Source: Gnetum montanum (taxonomy: Eukaryota; Streptophyta; Gnetopsida; Gnetales; Gnetaceae). From it: a stretch of DNA of 35,841 bases. This document shows, piece by piece, positions 1-10,659 of the stretch. The notes beneath the pieces were generated by a model. The model saw only the letters and a list, made by a program, of their open reading frames with translations, was not told the DNA's origin and did not search any database. Location of the stretch: NCBI GenBank assembly GCA_015680685.1, contig MNCI01006539.1, positions 1-35,841 of the forward strand, read 5' to 3'. Numbering within the stretch: the stretch's first letter is position 1; each line of letters begins with the position of its first letter. A program made the translations under genes and the position numbers.

Positions 1-2025
1 AAGTGGGTATTTCATTGGATATGCTAAACGGTCTAAGGGATACAATTTTATTGCCCATCACATACTACTAGGTTTGTGGAATCAAGGAATGCTAAATTTC
101 TTGAGAATGACTTGATTAGTGGAGCAGTAGATCTTAGAACATTATTCCTAAGATAGATCATACAGATGCTCAACCCACTACTTGAAATGTTAGACTAATT
201 ATTGTGCACAATATGTCTAGAGCACAAATATGTAATGAACAACAACCAATCATTGAAGTTCGACAAACTATTGATTAAGAAGTAGTGAATCCAGCTAAAC
301 AATAGATACCAGAGCCTGTTGAATAGCCTATTGAACATCATGATCCTTGAGAGACTGATGAACCAACATTAAGAAGATCTACTAGAGTAAGGCTATTAGT
401 GATTCCTAATGACTATATGGTGTATCCACATGAGTTTGACTACATCATAGGAGCCAAAAATGATCCCAAAATGTTTTCACAAGCCATGAGTTTTAAGAAA
501 TCTAACTTGTCGTATGATGCCATGAAAGACAAGATGAACTCTATGTCATCTAATGAAGTCTGGGATATTGTAAAGTTGCTTGATGGTGTAAAAGCCATTG
601 GATGCAGATGGGTCTTAAAGACTAAGAAAGACTCATTGGGCAACATTGAAAGATATAAGGCCAGACTTGTCGCTAAGGGGTTGACTCAGAAAGAGGGAAT
701 AGATTACAAGGAGACCTTTTCTCCTATATCTAACAAGGGCTGCCTTCGTGTTATTGTGGCATTGGTTGTTCATTTTGATCTTGAATTACATCAAATGGAT
801 GTGAAAACAAAATTCCTCAATGGTGATCTAGAGGAAGAGGTTTATATGAAACAACCTGAAGAATTTTCCTCTAGTGATGGTGAGCAATTGGTATGCAAGA
901 TCAGGAAATCCATATATGGATCTAAATAGGCCTATCGTCAATGGTACTTAAAATTCCATGATATCATCACTTCATTTGGTTTTGAAGAAAACATCGTGGA
1001 TCAATGTATATACCAGAAGGTCAATGGGAGCAAAATTTGTTTCCTTGTTCTATATGTGGATGATATCCTTCTTGCAACCAATAATAGTGGATTTCTATAC
1101 GAGGTGAAACATTTTCTCTCTAAGAATTTTGATATGAAGGATATGGGTGAGGCATCTTATGTCATTTGCATTCAGATCCATAGGGATAGATCTAAGTGTA
1201 TTCTGGGATTGTCACAAGAAACCTATATCAATAAAGTTTTAGAGAGGTTTTGGATGAAATATTGTTCACTAAGTATAGCATCCATTGTGAAGGGTGACAA
1301 GTTATATTTGAACCAGTGCCATAGGAATGATTTAGAGAAAAGTTAGATGAGCAACATTCCATATGCTTCAGCTATTGGAAGCCTTATGTATGCTTAGGTT
1401 TGCATAAGACTTGACATTACATTTGGTGTGGGAATGTTGGGTAGCTATTAGGGTAATCTAGGTATTGATCACTTGAGGGCTGGAAAGAAAGTGATGAGGT
1501 ACCTTCAAGGTACAAAAGATTACATGCTTCTGTATAAACGAACTGACTCCTTAGATGTGATTAGCTACTCTAATTTAGACTTTGCTAGTTGTGTTGATTC
1601 ATGGAAATCAACAACTGGTTATGCTAGTTTCGAGGAGCTATATCCTGGAGGAGTGAAAGCAAACTTTGGTTGCTACTTCCGCCATGGAGGCAGAGTTCGT
1701 TTCTTGTTTTGAGGCTACTTCACATGGTGTATGGTTAATGAGTTTCATATTAGAGCTTAGAATTGTGGATTCTATATTTAGATCATTAAGAATGTTTTGT
1801 GAAAATTTAGTTGTTGTGTTTATGGCTAAGAATAATAAGAGTGGTAGTCGAAGTAAACACATCGACATAAAGTACTTAGCCATAAGGGAACACATTAAGG
1901 AAAACAAAGTGGTCATTGAGCATATACGCACTGAATTGATGATAGCTAATCCTTTAACAAAAAGAATGCCACCAAAGTCATTTAAGAATCATGTAGTTTG
2001 GATGGGACTTGGTTCCATAATGTAA
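1..2025 (+). pseudogene. copia pol remnant: integrase C-term, RT, RNase H
   Basis: This is a broken polyprotein of a Tnt1-like copia element. The first bases read as the GYFIGYAKRSKGYNFYCPS box that ends copia integrases, followed by a variable linker and RRSTRVR. Reverse transcriptase follows: NEVWDIVKLLDG, the first catalytic Asp in QMDVKTKFLNGDL (about 795-830), and YVDD at 1053-1064. RNase H is seen in SNLDFASCVDSWKSTTGY and MEAEFVSCFEATS, and the C-terminus in NPLTKRMPPKSFKNHV. From 399 to about 1630 the code stays in one frame but is cut by TAG at 927 and 1344 and by further stops near 1397 and 1449. A frameshift near 1635-1660 moves the last part to another frame, which ends at 2025. 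Typical elements of this kind read through all of this without a break, so it is a pseudogene. The catalytic RT residues are still visible. Confidence 0.92.
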
Positions 2026-2313
2026 TTTTTTGTACATGCAACTTTACAGTCTTAATGAAACTCTTATTCACTTGTGTTATTTTTTCATATGGTTTGTGCA
2101 TATAGTTATGAGAGAAAATTCACATATGATAAGACCTAGAATAAACATTGGTTTATTCATAAAGCTAGTTACCATATAAGGAATTATGTTTGAGAGATAA
2201 TGCATTGTAATACATGAAAGGTAATACTTACATTAAGAGGAACTATTGCCATGATTCATGAATTTATTTCTTGAACTCTGGACTTGATTAAATATGGAGA
2301 CCAAGTAGAAGAT
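2026..2313 (+). other. 3' untranslated region and polypurine tract of A
   Basis: No reading frame of note is present. The stretch ends in a purine-rich run, AAGTAGAAGAT at 2303-2313, directly before TGTAGC. This resembles the usual copia junction in which GGGAGAT is followed by the TGTTG start of the 3' LTR, although the G run has been lost. Confidence 0.4.
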
Positions 2314-2760
2314 TGTAGCATGTGTTACATGTTAATGTGTTTTTACATGTTAGTCAATGCATTAGGGTGGCCTCCATGTCCACTAACATGTTTTTATGCA
2401 TATGTTAATGCATCAAGGTGGCCTCCATATCTAGTAACACGTTTATGTGTTGGCATTAGGGCTCTTCCATATTCGGTAACACATTTACACATTGGCATTG
2501 GGTCTCTTATTTTTTCTAATTTCTCATGGTAATTGGTTCCATGACCTATAAATTTGTTCTTGATGGGAGAACACAGGTACTATGAATTATAGCAGGATTG
2601 CAGTTCTGGTCCCTTTCACAGATGCTTAGAGGTTGCATGCATCATCATTGCAAAGAGTTGGTGTGAAAGAAGAATCTGAATGCCAAGTTTAATTTAAGGC
2701 ATCAATGGCTAGAGGTTAGTCCCATTTGCTTCTACATTGCACATTTCCGGTTATCTATGC
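2314..2760 (+). repeat. Probable 3' LTR of A
   Basis: It starts TGTAGCATG right after the degenerate polypurine tract. It contains an array of imperfect repeats, then a TATA-like TATAAATT at 2547-2554, and could end in TCTATGCA at 2760. The boundaries rest on position and on the TG/CA ends only, because the matching 5' LTR is outside the window. Confidence 0.4.
2331..2508 (+). repeat. Imperfect tandem repeats in the U3 of A
   Basis: About four diverged units lie at 2331-2386, 2387-2437, 2438-2479 and 2480-2508. Shared words are AATGCAT or GGCATT, GGTGGCCTCCAT (GGGCTCTTCCAT in unit 3) and a closing CTAACA, GTAACAC or GGTAACAC. They lie just upstream of the TATA-like box, where LTR retrotransposons often carry repeated enhancer-like units. 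Confidence 0.55.
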
Positions 2761-3843
2761 ATGTAAATTTCTTATGCAATCCACAAATTTTATCTTACAA
2801 AACTAAAAATGGATGTTACCACAATAGCCATGGAAACTCTTTGGTACTTGCAACCTCCACTGTCATAATCTTTGCACAGACTCTCAAAGCACTCCTTAAT
2901 GAGAGGCTAATGATGAATAACAAAATTATGATAAAAAGCAGAATGTATACTTCGATGAGGAGGTAGAGAATTTTCTTGAAGTAGAGTCTCAATTAGCCAA
3001 AGACACACACTGGGGTCCAGGATGAGTTGTATGCACTCATGGATATTTGTAGGCAAATGGTAGCAGCCATCACTGAAGTCATTATAGAGAAAATGAAGGT
3101 AGAACAGACATTGAACATGGTGATGATGTCATCGCTATAGAGAAAAAGAGCAATGATAGGTGATCTCGATATACATGGTAGGGCATTCTATGAGTATGGC
3201 TATTATCATGTAGGTAGCATGCAAGCTGCTTCAAGAGTGTGGAATCCTTGTGAAGGTGTATTTGTTTAATTTTCCATTCATAGTGGCATCACTGGGTGCA
3301 TCTGGCATGTGAATGTTTAGCACATCATGTACATGGTAGGTGGTGTCTTGACAGTAGGGCTAGTCATGGCATTAAAAGGCCACCAAAAGAAAGCTAAGTC
3401 ATAGTGGTATTTTTCTAGCATGGAAAAGTGAATGCCCTCAATTTATGTGAATCCAAGGGATGATGTGTGAGCTAGCTACATTAGCCATTTGAAGAAGTAG
3501 TGTCAAATGATGCACTTTGGGGCTAGGAAAACATGTGGAGCATTCATTTCGAGGTGGGCAGACGCATGTTGCAACTGCTATGGATGTAGCTCAATTCGAT
3601 GATTGACATAGTGATGAGCAACATGGTAGCTACTGAAGGATTATGCATGAAGGTAGTTTCAGCTATTGCGTTATCTTAAAAAATGGTGCTGGTGTAGGTT
3701 ACCATGGTTGCTAGAAGCATGATTGAGAGACTTTGGTGGTAAAGGATCTAGGAGCATCTATGGTTGCCGGGAAAAAGGTGGCACATAGGGGTATGTACAT
3801 CACTTGGTGATAGGTGGCATGATAGGAAAATGAATGCGACACA
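2761..3843. other. No gene recognised
   Basis: About 1.1 kb between elements A and B. Only short frames occur, such as 2757-2966, and none has recognisable motifs or low-complexity structure. It may be old unrelated repeat sequence. I see no LTR, promoter or RNA gene in it. Confidence 0.4.
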
Positions 3844-4937
3844 TGTACTATCAACTATTTTATCAACAAATCTGTTTCCCAAATCAAAATTTCATTAGCC
3901 ATATGAACACACCAAATTTGACATGGTTTCCCAACTTAGGCATGTTCACACTCAGAGGGTAGAACCCATGCACACCTCTAGACTTTGTTCCTTCAAAAAA
4001 ATGTGGTTTGAAGGAAATGACACCTTATATAAGCTCTGAGCTCCACTCTGGAGTGTTTCGTCATTACAAAACCACTTAACTAGGAAGATCCCAAAAAGTC
4101 CAGAATGTGGTTTCAAGGATTCCACAACCTTTACAAAATTGAGCTCTACTTTAGAGTGTTTTGACACTGCAAAACCACCCAATCCTATAGGATCCTGACA
4201 TGCTCATTATGGATGCATTCTCAGAAGAAGCACATGAACCCCACAAGGCTACAAGAAAGAGAGAAAAGAACAAGTAAAGAATGTAACTAGATTTAGAGGT
4301 CTTTGTACTTAAAGCTTAGTAAAAATTATGATCAAGCAAATGATGTTACAATGAAGAGCGAGAATAGAATTATATAGAATAGACAATGAGGATCTTGTGT
4401 ATGAATAGTGCTTGCATAATTCGCAAGATTTTAACATCATCTTATAGCCTTGGAGTTTTTGAAAACTCTTCAAAATTTATGTAATAGCTATCAAATGACT
4501 AGTATAGATGTCTACTTCAAAGTTGGGATGTTTAACTGAGATTGGCCTCAATTCAGGTGAGACATCTATGTGGTAGATCGGATGTGTACAGTGAGACATC
4601 TATAGTGGGATGTCTACTGTTGAACATAGAATTTTGCTTTTTTTTTTCCAAGACATCTTCTCAAATTTTGAACTTTGACTTATGAGGCTTTCTCCTATTA
4701 ATTTTCCTTCTTGGCAGTCCTTGGAGTATCTTCATTTGACTTGTAGACTTTGTTTTTATCCATTCTCTAATCTTGCCCATGTAGTCTTCATTTTTACATC
4801 TTGATGTAGACCCCATTTTCTTAAGTTCTCATATCTCATTGTGGAGTTCTTGTTCATGTCCTACAAAATCATTATTCATCACAAATATTCTATATTCTCC
4901 ATTTTTCTTAAGGTTTTGACATATCAAAAGGTCAACA
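3844..4937 (-). repeat. 3' LTR of B
   Basis: It aligns along its length with 9256-10337. On the - strand it begins TGTTGACCTTTTGATATG right after the polypurine tract. The far end near 3844 is less certain, because the last 40 or so bases are poorly conserved between the copies. It contains repeated AGACATCT or AGATGTCT words between about 4505 and 4660. A TATATAAG box on the - strand at 4024-4031 is a possible TATA element but is mutated in the other LTR. Confidence 0.85.
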
Positions 4938-4952
4938 ATCTCCCCCTTTTTG
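4938..4952 (-). other. Polypurine tract of B
   Basis: On the - strand this reads AAAAAGGGGGAGAT immediately before the TGTTGACC start of the 3' LTR. This is the common copia plus-strand primer with its LTR junction. Confidence 0.85.
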
Positions 4953-5889
4953 GTGATGTCCAAAAGTTAAGAAAATGGGTTAGTGCATATTATGGCACAT
5001 ACATTAACTAATATTAAATGATAAAAAATAAAAATAATTAAGATGTATGAATTTTAATGGTAGCCAAGGGTATCATCGGGATAAGAATATAAGGGTTTAA
5101 GATAATAGGTTCACCATAAGAAGGATAGACTGAAACAAAAATGAGAGATCTCCATAAACTATCCAAGGGACAACCATTCTCTACAATATAGCTAATGAAT
5201 GCATATACAAAGAGAATGAAGTTCACAAACATTGATCCATACATAAGCATATCACATACAAGAGCCATAATATACTATCAATGTTTGTTACCATCCACAA
5301 TGTATAGGTGAAAATAGTCCAAAAAATAGTCCACCTCAAAATATTCAAAATTCTTCCACGTTTTGAACATCATTCAAAAGGAGGGGCCAATGAAGGACCC
5401 TAATCACTAACCTATGTAGCCTCATTGGACTCATCATTAGAGGTAGTAACTACATGAGAAGGCCTATAGGTCTCCTTGTTCTCATCATCATTGTTGGTGC
5501 TACCATTGTTCTAGAGACATGTCGCTCATCATCATCATTTGAAAAAGGAACATAGATTGGAGCCCTCATAGGATAAAGCTTGACCTGAAACTAGGATGAA
5601 GCGAGTGGATGAGATGGAGCCTACTAAGAATATGAGGAAGTATCCTTCCTTTGATACAGAATGGGATCTACTAGTCTCATTTGAGAAGAAGGCCCAAAAA
5701 TTCTCTCCATGGTCTACTGCTCAAAAGTATTTGGCACATCATCATAAGGATGAGAACTTGGTGTAAGTTGTATAAGATTAGGAATCTCCTCCTGAACTCA
5801 TGCCAGTAGTCCATCAAGCTCATCAAAATTAGATGCTTTTCTTGAGTCATATGTCCAAGATGGGCCAACAATTGCCAAGTGTCTAACTA
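4953..5889 (-). other. 3' region of B after the extra ORF
   Basis: This is mostly non-coding. Short - strand frames (for example 5038-5268 and 5677-5871) are not recognisable. Acidic and serine-rich reading continues in places between 5600 and 5890 in a frame shifted from the extra ORF, and could be its decayed C-terminal tail. Confidence 0.35.
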
Positions 5890-7029
5890 GGGTTGGACAG
5901 TCTTCCTCACTATCTAATATAGAAGGAGCAGTGATCTCCTTAATTTGCTATTGATTCGAAGGAAGAGGTACTCTAGTTGTGTCCATTCTCTTATGAAGGT
6001 AAGAGAGGTTCCTGCCAATCATCCCAATAGTATGAGCAAAGGAGTGAGTAGCTTTATGAGAGAGGATCTCATCTAGCCACCAACTGATTTGGACCTTCTT
6101 AACTTAGGAGAGGCCCAAGATGGTGGTGCACATTCCTTATTTCTTTATTTTTGTGGCCTAGTGCTAGGTTTTATAGCTTCAACATGGGTGAAGCTCCTCT
6201 TTTTTGAATGCTTTCCAAGGCTCCTCTTGCCTTTCAGCAAAGGCACATCAAGAATGGAAAGATGTCTCTAACGGATCAGTAAACTAATGAGGTGAGGATG
6301 CCCATAGATTCTCTCCTTGGTGAATAAGCCCAACATGTCTCGATAGAGAATATGATCCAAGTCCAAAGGTTGTCTAGTGAGAAGGCAATAAAGAACAAAT
6401 GCTTGGGCTAGTAACAAATAGTTATAATTTTCCCTTATTATAATAATATTGTATAAAATAATGAGAGAGAGGGTGGAAGTAGCCAAATCCATCTAACTCC
6501 TAAGAATTCTTCCACTAGATAGAAACATTGACTGTCCAAACAAATAATTATACAATTCATCTTGGGAAATAAGAATCACACCATTCATGAAAACATAAAT
6601 CATGGAATGAATGGTGACCCTATGAACATCAACACTATATATCCCAAGAATTGCATTTACAACTTGAAAAGAAACCTCAATCAACATCCCCCCAACCATG
6701 GAAGTAAAAGCCTCAATAGAAGCATTAGTAATGACAATGTTACGATAAAATTCTCTGATGAGAATTTCAAGCACAAAAAAATTCATGGAAATAAATGAAA
6801 CCTAGTTTAATACTTGAAAGAATGCCATGAACTCTTTTTGACAATGTTACTGGAAGCAAAGAGAACATTCAGACACAATAGAGATGATTTGAGTTACCTC
6901 TAACTAATGCTGAGCATCAATGGAACAAAATTGAGGAGTGTAGATGCTTGTGGTGTTAAAGGAAGCTCCCTTGGACTTCTTTCTCTTCTTTGATGGCTGC
7001 TTGGATGTTTCAAGCTTCTTGTGGATCAT
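5890..7029 (-). pseudogene. Extra ORF of B, putative plant transposon protein-like
   Basis: The reading starts at an ATG at 7029 and keeps one frame to 6268, with stops after DAQH, SLCFQ and VLN, at 6493-6495 and at 6268-6270. Some recognisable reading follows in other frames. The N-terminus is strongly basic (KKLETSKQPSKKRKKSK), which looks like a nuclear localisation signal. The middle has LIREFYRNI, then a hydrophobic stretch ending in ILGI, and later YLLLAQAFVLYCLLTRQPLDL. From family knowledge these blocks match the plant 'putative plant transposon protein' domain, which carries (L/V)xREFYxNL and a late FLxYCLLTxxPxxL-type helix. Its role is unknown. It sits between gag and the 3' LTR, where some plant elements carry extra or envelope-position ORFs. 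The assignment comes from motif memory, not a search. Confidence 0.6.
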
Positions 7030-7559
7030 CAATTTGGAGGAAAAATACATAAATCACCATTATTGGATAAGCCTTGGTTGTCTAGCCTTGGTCGTCTAAG
7101 CTTGGATGTGGAAGAGTGATTGAAAAATGAAGGTTTTTATTTTTATAATCATTGTCATTGAGGGTTTTTGATGTAAATATAGACATCTACTTTAAGGTAT
7201 AGACATGTATGCTGCATCTACCAAGAACTCAGGTAGACATCTAACTTAGAACATAGATGTCTATGAGTATATATCTAACTTTCCATGTGGATGTCTCATG
7301 GTAGACATCTACGCAAGAAAGGTTTAGGGAATGGCTACTAAGGACTATAGTCTTAAGAGATATTCAAATTGAAATGAAGACTTACCTCTACTTACATTAC
7401 TTACTAAAGAAAATGAAGGTGCATAAGGAGCTTGAGAATGAAATCCTTGTTTTAAAGTACCTCCTCTCATACAAATTTATTCTATTTCTAAAGATTAGCT
7501 CCCAAATTTGTTGGAGAAGGTTCTCTCACTATCTTTCTTGTATTTGATTTTCCATATCT
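7030..7559 (-). other. Gag to extra-ORF spacer with AGACATCT repeats
   Basis: This 0.5 kb stretch is where protease, integrase and reverse transcriptase would be expected, and none is present. From about 7165 to 7315 the octamer AGACATCT and its complement AGATGTCT recur several times, in wording close to that of the element's own LTRs at 4505-4660 and 9920-10060. Confidence 0.5.
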
Positions 7560-9169
7560 TTTTGACTTTCTTTCCCTTTTGATTTGTCCTCTTTTTCTTC
7601 TTGTCATGTAAGGTTTTCTTTCTAGATACATTTGGATAAGACCAAGGAATTTTTTGATATGTCTAGGTGTTCATGTGATAATACTTTAAATTGCAATCCT
7701 ATTGCTTCTGCCCAAATGTATTACAATAATAACACCTAACTCTTTTATTTTGATTAAAGCTATCAAACCTTGGAGTTGCTCTTTGTTTGGATGTAGTGCC
7801 AATAGTTACCTTAATCTATAAAGTAGCCTCTTGTCTAAATGCTTGTTCATGTTGATAGCATCCTAGTTTGCTTTTATCATGTGGAATTCTTCCTTGCTAA
7901 AGAACTATCCAGAGATATTCTTTTCCTTTGACCAACCTCTCAGTTACAAGTTTAGCATCTGCAAGTTTGTCCTAAATGTGCTCATAGGACAAGGTTAGTT
8001 TTTTTTATTCTCAACCCTTAGGTCTGAGTTTTCTTTTATGAGATCTAAAATTTTCATATTTAATAAAGAGACATCTTGATCCTTGTTTCTTAATTCATTC
8101 TTTAATTTTATACAAAGATTTTGAAGAGATAGAAGTTTGTTGCACAAAGGTCATACCTTTCTTCATCATTTTCTATTTGATCATGATCATCATATAAGCT
8201 AGCATCTTCATATGTGAGAGCCATACAAATGAGGTGTAAATCTATTAAAGTGTCATCCATCTATTCTTCACTTTGTTCTGCATTGTCCCAGCTTGTATAG
8301 AAGTTTGTCTTTTTCATATTTACTTTAGTCTTATCTCTTTGTTGCAACCTACAAGTGCTAAGACATTAAGAGGCCACATGACCTCTTCCATCACATACCT
8401 AGCATTTTATTGAAAATGCATAAAAATTTGAATTTGAAAAATTCTTACCTTTATCTTTACTTTTGGTGTTGGTTTGGTTGGGCCCTTATTGGTTGAAGCT
8501 CCTTCCTTTTCTTACTAGAAGCCTTTGAACTCTTTTGGGGATAGAAGAGCTATTTCTTCTTAATTGTTCATTTTTTATCAACTAGTTCCTACTCTTTTGA
8601 GGCTAATTTCAAGGTGATAGGCTTTTCCTTTATCACTCCTTCACTTATGAGATTTATTTCATAAGCAATAAGATCACTTTGGAGCTTTTCAAATTTAAGG
8701 ATTGAAAAATCACTAATTTCTTCCATAATTGTGCCCTTAGGCCTAAATTTAGGTTGTAGTGTCCTAATCATTTTAATAATTACATCACTTTTAGGTAAGT
8801 CCTTGCATGTACCAAAAGTTTATCATATTCACTTTGCAAGACCAAAAGTATTGATTGCTTGATTATGGATGTGCCCTCATAGGTAGCCTCTAAGGTTTTT
8901 CAAATTTCCTTAGTAGACTTACATCTGGCTATTCTAGTAAATTTAGGTTTATTTAATGCAAAATATAAACAATTTTTTACTTTAGAATCATACATAAACT
9001 TATCTCTTTTTTTAGGCATCCATTTGTTCCATGGCTTGATAACTTTTGATGCGCTATCGACGAGCAGTGTGTAGCCTTCAAGAATTGACTCCCATACCTT
9101 AAATTCCATGGACTCAAAGAAGCCTTATATCCTTGCCTTCCAATATGTAGAGTCAAATCCATCGAACAT
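7560..9169 (-). pseudogene. copia gag remnant of B
   Basis: Gag packages the element RNA into cytoplasmic particles. The reading starts at the ATG at 9169 with MFDGFDSTYWKAR, the usual start of copia Gag, and continues with a stop at 9125-9127 to KVWESILEGYTLL. After frameshifts the UBN2 region reads LQPKFRPKGTIMEEISDF and LKFEKLQSDLIAYEINL (8771-8589). A CX2CX4HX4C zinc knuckle lies at 8363-8404 with two stops inside it. An acidic part follows (DDHDQIENDEE, about 8190). A second knuckle at 7693-7734 has Gln where His is expected, and then a Lys-rich tail. The region is broken in several places. The start is only 73 bases from the primer site, which is normal for copia elements. Confidence 0.8.
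8363..8404 (-). other. Gag zinc knuckle of B (broken)
   Basis: On the - strand the codons give Cys-stop-Val-Cys-Asp-Gly-Arg-Gly-His-Val-Ala-Ser-stop-Cys. The spacing CX2CX4HX4C is the retroviral nucleocapsid knuckle that binds RNA. Two of the spacer codons are now stops. Confidence 0.75.
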
Positions 9170-9241
9170 TAGTGGCTTTGTGTAGGATGTCCCCTCCACA
9201 GCTCACTCATGAAAGTTGAAGCACGAACTTGAGAGGACTGA

Positions 9242-9253
9242 GCTTTAATACCA
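9242..9253 (-). other. Primer-binding site of B (initiator Met tRNA type)
   Basis: The - strand reads TGGTATTAAAGC two bases inside the 5' LTR, against the classical copia TGGTATCAGAGC that is complementary to the 3' end of initiator Met tRNA. Ten of twelve positions match. It fixes the 5' end of the element and its - strand orientation. Confidence 0.85.
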
Positions 9254-9255
9254 AT

Positions 9256-10337
9256 TGTGGATCAAGAACTTAGAAGAGTGATTTCATAGGTTTCCCAAAT
9301 CAAAATTGCACTGCCCACATGAACATAACAAATTTTACATGGTTCCACAACTTGGATACATCCACGCTCAAATGGTAGAATCTATGCACACCTTTGGACT
9401 TTGTTTCTTTAAAAAAATATGGTTTGAAGGGCACCACATCCTATACAAGCTATGAGCTCTGCTCCAGAGTGTTTTATCACTATGAAACCACTCAATCTCA
9501 CAAGGTCTAAATAAGCTCAAAATATGATTTCAAGGATTCCACAACCTTTAAAAAATTAAGCTCCACTTCAGAGTGTTTTGACGTTGCAAAACCACTCAAT
9601 CCCATAGGATCTCGACAAGCTCAATATAGATGCCTTCTTACATGAAGCACATGAACCCTACAGGGCTAGAAGAAAGAGAGAAAAGAACAAGAAAAGAATG
9701 TAACTAAATTTATAGGTCCTTGTACTTGAAGCTCAGTATAAATTACAATCAACCAAATGATGTTACAATGAGGAGCATGAATAGAATTGCATAGAATAGA
9801 TAATGAGGAGCTTATGTATGAATAGTGCTTGCACAATTTCCAAGATTTTAACATCATCTTATAGCTTCAGAGTTTTCAAAAGGTCCTTGAAATTCATGCA
9901 ATGACTACCAAATGACTAGTGTAGACATCTACTTTGACATTGGAACATCTAACTTAGATTGGCCTTAATTCACGTGAGGCATCTATTTGGTAGATGGGAC
10001 ATCTATAGTCAGATTTCTACTATTGAACATAAACATCTATTGGTTTTTTAAGATGTCTTTTGAAATTTTAAATTTTTACTTTTGAGGCTTTTTCTTGTAA
10101 ATTTTCCTTCGTGGTAGTACTTGGGACATCTTCATATGACTTGTAGACTTCATTTTCATCCATGCTCTCATCTTGCCCATGTAGTCTTCATTTTGACATC
10201 TTGATGTAGATCTCATTTCCTTGAGTTCTCAGATCTCATAATGGAGTTCTTATTCATGTTTTACAAAACCATTATCCATCACAAAAGTTCTATATTTTCC
10301 AATTTCCTTAAGGTTTTGACATACCAAAAGGTCAACA
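9256..10337 (-). repeat. 5' LTR of B
   Basis: This is the second copy of the ~1.09 kb repeat. On the - strand it starts TGTTGACCTTTTGGTATG at 10337 and ends TTGATCCACA at 9256, two bases before the primer site. It shares the AGACATCT words with the other LTR (about 9920-10060), including TAGACATCTAC and AGATGTCT. Confidence 0.88.
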
Positions 10338-10398
10338 GCTTCAAGTGATGATCCTTTTTTTATAGTGTAGGATTTTGATGGTGATGGTTATATGTGTA
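10338..10398. other. Spacer between B and C
   Basis: Sixty-one bases without recognisable content separate the outer end of B from the start of the 5' LTR of C. Confidence 0.5.
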
Positions 10399-10650
10399 TA
10401 TGATAAACCCTAAAACTGTTTTAGTTTTAACATCATAAAGTAGATTTTTTGTTTTTTTAGTGTTTTCATATATTGAAGATCATCGATTCTAGTAGCTTAA
10501 ATTGATAATTCCTAATTTCCTTCTTTTTCTTTTTTATCGTAGGTGATCGCGACAGTGATGTAGCTTGATATCGATACCACTAATTTACATGGCATTAGCA
10601 ATAAGGATCAATACTTGAGTTTTTGTGGGCAATGATTTGAAAAGAAATTC
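10399..10650 (+). repeat. Truncated 5' LTR of C
   Basis: It aligns with the first ~250 bases of the 3' LTR (25741-25990), up to AATGATTTGAAAAGAAATT. After that the two diverge at once and gag sequence follows within tens of bases. The rest of the 5' LTR, including its TATA region, the primer site and the N-terminal part of gag are deleted. Confidence 0.8.
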
Positions 10651-10659
10651 TCTCTAATG

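Larger units (their letters stand above)
1..2760 (+). mobile_element. Element A: Ty1/copia retrotransposon, 3' half
   Basis: The window opens inside a copia polyprotein. The reading passes through the C-terminal integrase region, reverse transcriptase and RNase H, stops at 2025, and is followed by a purine-rich tract and a probable 3' LTR. The gene order integrase then reverse transcriptase, with no integrase after RNase H, is the Ty1/copia order. The 5' LTR, gag and protease lie to the left of the window. The right end at 2760 is tentative, because no second LTR is available for comparison. Confidence 0.85.
3844..10337 (-). mobile_element. Element B: copia-type LTR retrotransposon lacking pol
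   Basis: Two direct repeats of about 1.09 kb at 3844-4937 and 9256-10337 bound a 4.3 kb interior. On the - strand the order is 5' LTR, Met-type primer site, gag, extra ORF, polypurine tract, 3' LTR. Primer site and polypurine tract are both of the copia kind, and gag is of the copia UBN2 kind. No protease, integrase, reverse transcriptase or RNase H can be found in either strand of the interior, so the element is non-autonomous or internally deleted. The LTRs have clearly diverged and no 5-base target duplication is recognisable, which indicates an old insertion. Confidence 0.85.

Noticed and set aside
2761-3843. Possible host gene exon between A and B
   Set aside because: Short frames around 2757-2966 and 3020-3250 show no conserved domain, convincing splice pattern or codon bias.
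5038-5268. 76-codon - strand frame between the extra ORF and the 3' LTR of B
   Set aside because: No recognisable motif; length is within chance for AT-rich DNA and the second half of B is already decayed.
3844-10337. Target duplication for element B
   Set aside because: ACACA on the left and GCTTC on the right do not match, and the left LTR end is uncertain, so no duplication is claimed.
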